DNA of 64,000 bases from Xanthomonas sp. F10 (lineage in GTDB: Bacteria; Pseudomonadota; Gammaproteobacteria; Xanthomonadales; Xanthomonadaceae), in contig NZ_JACHNP010000001.1 of the NCBI RefSeq assembly GCF_014206815.1, positions 62,001 through 126,000 on the forward strand, in the 5' to 3' direction. The notes beneath the pieces are model-generated. The model was given only the letters and a program-made list of their open reading frames with translations. It was not told where the DNA came from and did not search any database. Of this stretch, positions 53,808 to 60,242 are shown piece after piece (position 1 is the stretch's first letter; each line of letters begins with the position of its first letter). The position numbers were made by a program, and so were the translations under genes.

Positions 53808-54806
53808 ATGCGTATCGGCCCCTACACGATCGAACCGAAGGTGATCCTGGCACCGATGGCCGGGGTCACCGACAAGCCGTTCCGGCTGCTGTGCAAGCGC
53901 CTGGGCGCCGGCCTGGCGGTGTCGGAGATGACCATCTCCGATCCGCGCTTCTGGCAGACCCGCAAGTCGCTGCAGCGCATGGACCACGCCGGCGAGCCGG
54001 ACCCGGTCAGCGTGCAGATCGCCGGCACCGAACCGCAGCAACTGGCCGAGGCCGCGCGCTACAACGCCGACCACGGCGCGCAACTGATCGACATCAATAT
54101 GGGCTGCCCGGCGAAGAAGGTGTGCAACGCCTGGGCCGGTTCGGCGCTGATGCGCGACGAGGCGCTGGTGGCGCGCATCCTCAGCGCGGTGGTGAAGGCC
54201 TCGCCGGTGCCGGTGACGCTGAAGATCCGTACCGGCTGGGACTGCGACCATCGCAACGGCCCGACCATCGCGCGCATCGCCGAGGACTGCGGCATCACCG
54301 CGCTGGCGGTGCACGGGCGCACCCGCGACCAGCATTACAGCGGCCAGGCCGAGTATGCCACCATCGCGCAGATCAAGGCGATGCTGCGCATTCCGGTGAT
54401 CGCCAACGGCGACATCGATTCGCCGCAGAAGGCAGCGCAGGTGCTGGCCGCGACCGGCGCCGATGCGGTGATGGTCGGGCGCGCGGCGCAGGGCCGGCCG
54501 TGGATCTTCGGCGAGATCGCGCACTACCTGGCCACCGGCGAACTGCAGCCGGCGCCGTCGCTGGCGTTCGTGCGCGACACCCTGCTCGGCCACCTGCAGG
54601 CCCTGCACGATTTCTACGGCGAGGCGCAGGGCGTGCGCATCGCGCGCAAGCACCTGGGCTGGTACGCCAAGGACCGGCCGGAAAACGCCGCGTTCCGTGC
54701 CGTGGTCAACCGCGCCGAGAGCGCGCAGGCGCAACTGGCGCTGACCGCGGAGTACTTCGACGCGCTGATCGCCGGGGTGCCGCCGGCCTTGTCCGCTGCC
54801 GCCTGA
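53808..54806 (+). CDS. dusB: tRNA-dihydrouridine synthase B
   Basis: A 332-residue FMN enzyme that reduces specific uridines in the tRNA D-loop. It starts MRIGPYTIEPKVILAPMAGV, as E. coli DusB. FMN and catalytic motifs: VTDKPFRLLCKRLGAGLAVS, DINMGCPAKKVCNAWAGSAL with the catalytic Cys, LKIRTGWDCDHRNG, LAVHGRTRDQHYSGQAEY, PVIANGDIDSP and MVGRAAQGRPWIFGEI. It has no Fis gene downstream, unlike E. coli; a methyltransferase gene follows by 27 bases. Confidence 0.93.
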   Translation: MRIGPYTIEPKVILAPMAGVTDKPFRLLCKRLGAGLAVSEMTISDPRFWQTRKSLQRMDHAGEPDPVSVQIAGTEPQQLAEAARYNADHGAQLIDINMGCPAKKVCNAWAGSALMRDEALVARILSAVVKASPVPVTLKIRTGWDCDHRNGPTIARIAEDCGITALAVHGRTRDQHYSGQAEYATIAQIKAMLRIPVIANGDIDSPQKAAQVLAATGADAVMVGRAAQGRPWIFGEIAHYLATGELQPAPSLAFVRDTLLGHLQALHDFYGEAQGVRIARKHLGWYAKDRPENAAFRAVVNRAESAQAQLALTAEYFDALIAGVPPALSAAA

Positions 54807-54833
54807 CGTTTTCTTCTCCCCTGGAGCACCGCC

Positions 54834-55661
54834 ATGGGCACGTCTCCCGAAACCCCGACCTATCTGCACGGCTATTCCGACACCGAACAGGCGCGCCTGC
54901 TGAAACAGGCGCGCTTGCTGGAAGCCACCCTGTTCAACCAGATCGACTACACCGGCGCGCGGCGCCTGCTGGAAGTGGGCAGCGGCGTCGGCGCGCAGAC
55001 CGAAGTGCTGCTGCGGCGCTTTCCCGACCTGCATGTCACCGGCATCGACCTGAGCGTGGCGCAACTGCAGGCCGCACGCGACAACCTGCAGCGCATGCCC
55101 TGGTGCCAGGACCGCTACACCCTGCAGCAGGCCGATGCCGGCGACCTGCCGTTCCAGCCGCGCAGCTTCGATGCGGCGTTCCTGTGCTGGGTGCTCGAGC
55201 ACGTGCCGTCACCGGCGCGGGTGCTCAGCGAAGTGCGGCGGGTGCTGGCGCCGGGCTCGCCGGTGTACGTGACCGAGGTGATGAACGCCTCGTTCCTGCT
55301 GCATCCGTATTCGCCGAACGTGTGGCGCTACTGGATGGCGTTCAACGACTTCCAGTACGACCACGGCGGCGACCCGTTCGTCGGCGCCAAGCTCGGCAAC
55401 CTGCTGCTGGCCGGCGGTTATCGCGACGTCAGCACCGAGATCAAGACCCTGCACCTGGACAACCGCGAGCCGGCGCGGCGCAAGACCATGATCGGGTTCT
55501 GGGAGGAACTGCTGCTGTCGGCGGCCGAACGGCTGCTGCAGGCCGGCGCGGTGGATGAGGAGACCGTGGCCGGCATGCGCCGGGAGATGGCGCAGGTGCA
55601 GAGCGACCCGGACGCGGTGTTCTTCTATTCGTTCGTGCAGGCGCATGCCACGGTGTATTGA
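54834..55661 (+). CDS. SAM-dependent methyltransferase
   Basis: A 275-residue class I methyltransferase. Motif I is RRLLEVGSGVGAQTEVLLRR, motif II HVTGIDLSVAQLQAARDNLQ, motif III-like DAAFLCWVLEHVPSPARVL and VRRVLAPGSPVYVTEVMN. The extended C-terminal half (about 150-275) may bind substrate. It is probably cotranscribed with dusB. The substrate is unknown. Confidence 0.88.
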   Translation: MGTSPETPTYLHGYSDTEQARLLKQARLLEATLFNQIDYTGARRLLEVGSGVGAQTEVLLRRFPDLHVTGIDLSVAQLQAARDNLQRMPWCQDRYTLQQADAGDLPFQPRSFDAAFLCWVLEHVPSPARVLSEVRRVLAPGSPVYVTEVMNASFLLHPYSPNVWRYWMAFNDFQYDHGGDPFVGAKLGNLLLAGGYRDVSTEIKTLHLDNREPARRKTMIGFWEELLLSAAERLLQAGAVDEETVAGMRREMAQVQSDPDAVFFYSFVQAHATVY

Positions 55662-55866
55662 GCGCGCTCGTGGCGCCGCTGGCGCCTGCGCGCTTATCGG
55701 CGTAGGCGATGCAGGCTCGACCCAAATCCGTCGCCACATCCGGGCCAGCGCCGCGCGGACGTGCCCGCGTGCTACCGGCGCCCGATACGCCGCCTGCAGC
55801 TGCCTCAGGGCGATTGCTTGCCAGCCGTCGCCCTGCTGCCGCGCCACCGCGACGTTGAAGTTGTCG
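55662..55866 (-). pseudogene. C-terminal remnant of a duplicated YdjM-like hydrolase gene
   Basis: On the minus strand these bases still encode NFNVAVARQQGDGWQAIALR, then QLQAAYRAPVARGHVRAALA and RMWRRIWVEPASPTP, matching the last 65 codons of the hydrolase gene at 57388-58461 (NFNFAVARQHGASWEAM and so on) at more than half of positions. Everything upstream is missing, and the stop has been lost. It is the relic of a tandem duplication. Confidence 0.8.
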
Positions 55867-55987
55867 CAGGCAGCTACTTTGCTGGCAATGCGGAGAAGGC
55901 TTGGCTCAGCCACCTCCAGAAGCCCGGATCAGCGCTGCGCCTGCACACCAGAATAGTGACGACATGTCCGCATTCTCGGTGTGTCTC

Positions 55988-56022
55988 AAACAAAGACGTC
56001 CCCGGCGGGAACGCCTTTGTTT
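55988..56022 (-). terminator. Hairpin terminator downstream of secreted protein A1
   Basis: AAACAAAG pairs with CTTTGTTT, and CGTCCC with GGGAACG inside, around a short GC loop. The T-rich ends on both strands make it probably bidirectional. It ends the A1 transcript and may also stop readthrough from the methyltransferase gene. Confidence 0.75.
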
Positions 56023-56063
56023 ATTTCGTCTGCGCTGCCTGCAGCAAGATCATGGGGCGATTT

Positions 56064-56750
56064 TTAGTTTGCGTAGAGTGGGAAATATCCTTGCGAAACG
56101 AGTATGTTGAAGGCTGAATGGGAGGTAGAGGCGGCCAATTCGCTGTTGCCATTAAAGAAAAGGAGGCCTCCCACATCGCACGCTGTGACAATCAACCAGC
56201 CCTTTTTCGGGTCTGGAGACCCGGCGTATTTCGCTGTGATGCCGGCCGCAAATTTGGACCAGTAGCGCGCGGAGTGTCTTGCCACGCTCAACGCGCCCAG
56301 AACCAGCGCCCCATTCTTCGACTTGGGATCGAGCCGCGCGATGCCTTCCCGTTCCAATTCCTCGAATTGCACCGCCGCAGCGTCAAGGTCACCGGCGTTC
56401 TGCACAACCTGGTCCATTCGCACGATGAACGAGAACTCGTAGGCACTGAGCTGTTGGCGCAGCCCGGCCAGGGTTTCGGCCATCGGCCGGGCCGGGTCGA
56501 TTGCATCAATCATGGGCTGGTGCGTGGCGATGAAGCGCTCCAGCGGCATGCCGGGGTTGTAGCCGCACTTCTCGACCAGGACGGCGAGCGCCTCCTCGCG
56601 CGAGGCCTTGGTCTCCATCAGGCAACCCAGGTACATGTTGTGCTGGATGCCCGCTTGGTCGATCGGGTTCTCGGCCGCCAGCGCCGGGGGGGCGCCGAAG
56701 GCATTGCCGATCAGGAGGATGGCGGTTGCAGCAAAGAGCTTCTTATTCAT
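56064..56750 (-). CDS. Secreted protein A1 of unknown family
   Basis: A 228-residue predicted exported protein. MNKKLFAATAILLIGNAFGA opens a signal peptide ending ALA-A at about 26. Mature N-terminus ENPIDQAGIQHNMYLGCLM has two cysteines (43 and 62). Residues 87-167 form helices: LAGLRQQLSAYEFSFIVRMD, EELEREGIARLDPKSKNGAL, LGALSVARHSARYWSKF. This part is near identical to A2 (58772). From about residue 168 the tail (TACDVGGLLFFNGNSELAAS and beyond) is unrelated to A2 and its DNA is clearly richer in A and T. A Gly-x-x-His-Asn start and a VARxSxxYW motif remind me of small secreted families seen in other phyla, without known function. Confidence 0.8.
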   Translation of the reverse strand: MNKKLFAATAILLIGNAFGAPPALAAENPIDQAGIQHNMYLGCLMETKASREEALAVLVEKCGYNPGMPLERFIATHQPMIDAIDPARPMAETLAGLRQQLSAYEFSFIVRMDQVVQNAGDLDAAAVQFEELEREGIARLDPKSKNGALVLGALSVARHSARYWSKFAAGITAKYAGSPDPKKGWLIVTACDVGGLLFFNGNSELAASTSHSAFNILVSQGYFPLYAN

Positions 56751-57109
56751 GCGTGTTCCCATGCAATGGATAGAGGGTGGCCAGGTCTTCCGATGTTCCT
56801 GCGGAGGATCCAGGCGAAGCGATCACCACCGCACCGGCACAAGGCGCGATGCGACGGTTTCAGGCTAGGCGGGTCGGCAACGACGCACGAGGGCGAAACC
56901 GGGTCGCCAAGGGAACGAACCGGGTCGAATTGGCGAATCCGTGGCACCACCGCCGCATCGCGGAAACGCGGCCCTGGTTGCGGCTGTGTGTCACGACCGA
57001 AGAATCAATCCCTTACGTCGACTCAATCCCGATCCATACCCGCGGCTGCGCTGGAATCTGCATCGCCGCTGCAACTAGGCTGGTGCGAGCTCTTCTGTTT
57101 AGGAAGCTC
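56751..57109. promoter_or_regulatory. Duplicated intergenic region between A1 and B1
   Basis: Non-coding, but clearly homologous to 59426-59789: shared stretches include TTTCAGGCTAGGC, CACGAGGGCGAA and GGAACGAACCGGG, ATACCCGCGG and TAGGCTG just before gene B. Conservation between copies suggests divergent promoters for A and B. Confidence 0.6.
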
Positions 57110-57369
57110 ACTGCCTGCCAGCACCCCGTCGTCCATGCCGCCGTCGTCGCGGCCCTCCTGACACAGCCCTGGGCCCTCCACGCCCACGACACCCTGCTGC
57201 CGGACCGCTGCCTGGAGCAGGACCACAAGCAGCAGGTGGTGATGAAGTTCGATTTCGACGGGGAACAATTGCGGCAGGTGATGGCCACGTGCGGGGTAGC
57301 CGACCACAAGCAGTCCCACTCGAATACCCCCGCAACATCGCCGTTTACTGCAACTTGCCTCGGCAATGA
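57110..57369 (+). pseudogene. Decayed copy of small secreted protein B
   Basis: Homologous to the gene at 59790-60176. The start codon has become ACT (57110-57112). The frame then encodes VVHAAVVAALLTQPWALHAH, DTLLPDRCLEQDHKQQVVMK and FDFDGEQLRQVMATCGVAD. A one-base deletion after codons for SNT shifts the frame; restored, it reads R-N-I-A-V-Y-C-N and stops at 57367-57369, well short of the intact length. A nonfunctional relic. Confidence 0.8.
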
Positions 57370-57387
57370 AGCTGCATCACGCCGCGC

Positions 57388-58461
57388 TCAACGCGCCGCT
57401 GTCGGCACCGGCGCACCGACCGGCACGGGCGACGCCGGTTCGACCCAGATCCGTTGCCACATCCGCACCAGCGCAGCCCGAATCTGCCCACGTGCCGCCG
57501 GCGCCCGGTAGGTGGCCTGCAACTGCCGCGGCGGCATCGCCTCCCAGCTGGCGCCGTGCTGCCGCGCCACCGCGAAATTGAAGTTGTAGTCCGGCTCCAG
57601 GCCCATGCGCAGGTCGCTGAGCACCAGTTCGCCATCTTTGACCTGCGCGCGCATGAAACCGCGGTTGAACCAGCTCAGCCGCTGCACCGCCGGCAGCGCA
57701 CGCACTTGCGCCAGCGCCTGCGTGTTGGAGGGATAGCCCTGGAAGCGCATCGGCCCGCGATCGGCGACCAGCGAGCGCTCGCCGATCACATAGCCGTTCG
57801 GGGTCATCGCCACCACCCGCCACAACACCGTGTTGAACGGCATCGGCACCGAAAAGCGCGGCGCCTGCGCCAGGCCCATCGCCGCCAGCGCGCGGTCGGC
57901 CTCGCGATCGACCAGGTGCTTGGCCAGCAGCGACCAGCCCAGGTAGGTGCTGCTCAGCAGCAACCCGGCCAGCAAGGCCTGCTGCGCCGCGCGGCGCGCG
58001 CGGGCGAACCAGGCGATGGCGTAGGCGAGCAGCAGCCACAGCGTGTAGGCGGGATCGATGATGAACACGCTCGACCACATCGTCGGCGGCGGCCGCAGCG
58101 GCCACCACAGCTGCGTGCCGTAGACAGTGAACGCATCCAGCAACGGATGGGTGATCAGCGCCAGTTGGATCGCCCAGAACCAGCGGCGCGGCGCCTCGGC
58201 GACCCGCCCGTGGCCGAAGCGGCGGAACAGCCACCAGACCAGCCAGCCGAGCAGCGGCATCACGAACAGCGAATGGCTGAAGCTGCGATGCACCGTCATC
58301 AACGTGACTGGGTCGCGGGTCAGCGGCAGCAGGATCAGCGAGTCGAGATCGGGCACGGTGCCGAGTACGGCACCGGCGAGCAGTGCCGCACGCCGATGTG
58401 CAGCCGGCGCGATGGCCGCGGCAATGGCGCCGCCGAGGACGATCTGAGTAAGGGAATCCAT
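57388..58461 (-). CDS. YdjM-like membrane-bound metal-dependent hydrolase
   Basis: A 357-residue inner-membrane protein of the YdjM/DUF457 family. It starts MDSLTQIVLGGAIAAAIAPA; metal-binding-like motifs are GTVPDLDSLILL, VHRSFSHSLFVMPLLGWLVW and ITHPLLDAFTVYGTQ. Four to five transmembrane helices are in the first 170 residues. The C-terminal half is soluble (NGYVIGERSLVADRGPMRFQ and the WVEPASPVP end). The family is thought to hydrolyse a lipid- or phospho-substrate; the reaction is not established. A truncated second copy of its 3' end lies at 55662. The downstream neighbour B1 is a pseudogene. Confidence 0.88.
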   Translation of the reverse strand: MDSLTQIVLGGAIAAAIAPAAHRRAALLAGAVLGTVPDLDSLILLPLTRDPVTLMTVHRSFSHSLFVMPLLGWLVWWLFRRFGHGRVAEAPRRWFWAIQLALITHPLLDAFTVYGTQLWWPLRPPPTMWSSVFIIDPAYTLWLLLAYAIAWFARARRAAQQALLAGLLLSSTYLGWSLLAKHLVDREADRALAAMGLAQAPRFSVPMPFNTVLWRVVAMTPNGYVIGERSLVADRGPMRFQGYPSNTQALAQVRALPAVQRLSWFNRGFMRAQVKDGELVLSDLRMGLEPDYNFNFAVARQHGASWEAMPPRQLQATYRAPAARGQIRAALVRMWQRIWVEPASPVPVGAPVPTAAR

Positions 58462-58711
58462 CGGCCGATGCTAGCAGCGATGCGGCGCGAGGCGCGCCGC
58501 GGCGGCAGCGTTCGTCGTGACTGTCCGCTGGCTTCCCTGGAGAGCGTGGGCACGCCAATCCGCGGAAGCACCGTGGCGCGCCTCGCGCGGCGCGCATCAG
58601 CAGCCAGTGCCGCGGCTGAAACCGTTCCTGCACAGCTCGCACAGCATGTCGGGCCGGACGGCTGCCGGGTCAGGCAGGCACCATCCCCGCACGCCCGACA
58701 ACGCCGCACAA

Positions 58712-58739
58712 GCAAGGCGCCCCTTCCGGGACGCCTTGC
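58712..58739 (+). terminator. Hairpin terminator between hydrolase and A2 genes
   Basis: GCAAGGCG and CCC pair with GGG and CGCCTTGC around TTCC. CATTTTTGC follows on the plus strand. It sits 33 bases beyond the A2 stop and corresponds in position to the hairpin at 55988 in the first module. The rest of 58462-58771 holds no gene; 58605-58625 resembles half a worn-out REP arm. Confidence 0.65.
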
Positions 58740-58771
58740 CATTTTTGCTGTACGCCGCTGGGATCAACCGC

Positions 58772-59425
58772 TCACTTGAACCAGCCGTGGACGACGTTGG
58801 AGACGGTCGCCGCCGTGCCGATGTTGTGCGAGGCGAGATAGCCGACCACGTCCGAACCGATGGTGGCCAGCCATTTCCAGAATCCCTTCTTCGCGGTGGC
58901 GCCAGCCGGGGACTCCCCCTGCTCTGCCGCATACTTGGACCAGTACTGGGTGGAGTGCCTGGCCACGCTCAGTCCGCCCAGGATCAGCGCACCATTCTGC
59001 GATTTCGGATCGAGCCGCGCGATGGCCTCCCGCTCCAGTTCCTCGAACTGCACCGCCGCCGCGTCCAGGTCCTCGGCGTTCTGCACGATCTGGTCCATCC
59101 GCTCGATGAACGAGTATTCGTAGGCACTGAGCTGCTGGCGCAGCCCGGCCAGGTTCTCGGTCATCGGCCGGGTCGGATCGACGCCATCGACGATGGGCTG
59201 CTGCGTGGCGACGAACCGCTCCAGCGGCACGCCGGGGGCATAGCCGCACTTCTTGACCAGCAGGGTCAGCGCGCCCTCGGCCGTGGCATTCAGGTCCATC
59301 AGGCAGCCCAGGTACATGTTGTGCTGGATACCGGCCTGGTCCACCGGGTTTTCGGCGGCCAGCGCAGGGGCGCCGACGACACTGCCCGCCAGCAGAGCGG
59401 TGGCGACAAGGAACTTCTTCTTCAT
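58772..59425 (-). CDS. Secreted protein A2 of unknown family
   Basis: A 217-residue predicted exported protein. The start at 59425 gives MKKKFLVATALLAGSVVGAP, a signal peptide ending ALA-A; GAGAG lies seven bases upstream. The mature protein begins ENPVDQAGIQHNMYLGCLMD with cysteines at 41 and 60, and runs through RPMTENLAGLRQQLSAYEYS, FEELEREAIARLDPKSQNGA and GLSVARHSTQYWSKYA, close to A1. The C-terminal tail differs from A1: TAKKGFWKWLATIGSDVVGY and a glycine/alanine-rich end NIGTAATVSNVVHGWFK, which could be membrane-active. Divergent from gene B2. Function unknown. Confidence 0.82.
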   Translation of the reverse strand: MKKKFLVATALLAGSVVGAPALAAENPVDQAGIQHNMYLGCLMDLNATAEGALTLLVKKCGYAPGVPLERFVATQQPIVDGVDPTRPMTENLAGLRQQLSAYEYSFIERMDQIVQNAEDLDAAAVQFEELEREAIARLDPKSQNGALILGGLSVARHSTQYWSKYAAEQGESPAGATAKKGFWKWLATIGSDVVGYLASHNIGTAATVSNVVHGWFK

Positions 59426-59789
59426 GAGCGTTCTCTCGCTATTGGAAGGGATTGGAGATGGCTGGGTGCATGGATCGCCCCCGGGGGATATGGCCACCGC
59501 CGCATCGGCAGACGCTGCGATCCGGCGATTTCAGGCTAGGCAAGCCGCCACCGGGACACGAGGGCGAAGCCGGGCCGTGCGTGGAACGAACCGGGCCAGA
59601 TCGGCGAGCCGAGCGCGGTGGCGTGGCTGCACGGCGCGGCGTGCCGCGTCTGCGGCGCGGATGCTCCGACCGTCAAGAATCAAGGCGTTAGGCGGATTTA
59701 TTCCCGGTCTATACCCGCGGAGGCGCTGGCATCCGTCGCAGCGCCGCTCTTAGGCTGCGGGTCCGCTTTCCGCGCATTGCGAGGTTCCG
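59426..59789. promoter_or_regulatory. Divergent promoter region between A2 and B2
   Basis: About 360 bases without a supported gene, homologous to 56751-57109. Shared blocks: TTTCAGGCTAGGC (59528-59540), GGAACGAACCGGG (59582-59594), TATACCCGCGG and TAGGCTGCGGG close to B2. GCGAGGTTCCG precedes the B2 ATG. Confidence 0.6.
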
Positions 59790-60176
59790 ATGTCTGCTTA
59801 CCGCTCCGTCTTCCATGCCGCCGTCGTCGCGTTGCTGTTTGCCCTACCCTTGGCCGCCCACGGCCACGACACCTTGCCACCGGACTGGTGCCTGGAGCAG
59901 GACCAGGAACCGGAGGTCGTGGTGAAGTTCGATTTCGACGGCGAGCAGTTGCGGCAGACGATGGACAAGTGCGGGGTGGTCGATAGCCACGAGCCGTACA
60001 CGAATACGCTGAACACCATTGCGGCCTATTGCGAGGTGGTGGCGCCGTCGCGATCGGCCAAGCCCATCGTGCTCGGTCCCACGACGTTCCTGGCCCGCGA
60101 CCACCACAGCAGCTATCGCATGGAACACGGCTTGAAAGGCGCGTGCGTGGTCTGCCCGGCCAAGCGCGGGCGCTGA
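59790..60176 (+). CDS. Small cysteine-rich secreted protein B2
   Basis: A 128-residue predicted exported protein, not recognised. The signal peptide (MSAYRSVFHAAVVALLFALP) ends at LAAHG-H. The mature part has five cysteines (34, 61, 81, 119, 122), suggesting disulfides: DTLPPDWCLEQDQEPEVVVK, FDFDGEQLRQTMDKCGVVDS, TIAAYCEVVAP and LKGACVVCPAKRGR. It is divergent from A2, and a decayed copy lies at 57110 next to A1, so A and B seem to belong together. Confidence 0.78.
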   Translation: MSAYRSVFHAAVVALLFALPLAAHGHDTLPPDWCLEQDQEPEVVVKFDFDGEQLRQTMDKCGVVDSHEPYTNTLNTIAAYCEVVAPSRSAKPIVLGPTTFLARDHHSSYRMEHGLKGACVVCPAKRGR

Positions 60177-60242
60177 CGCACCGTGCAGGCGCGCGCGCTC
60201 CTCAATGTGGCCAACGATCGCCAGCAGGAATGCCGGGCACGC

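Noticed and set aside
58605-58626. REP half-arm (GCCGCGGCTGAAACCGTTCC)
   Set aside because: A single worn arm without its partner; noted but not listed as a feature.
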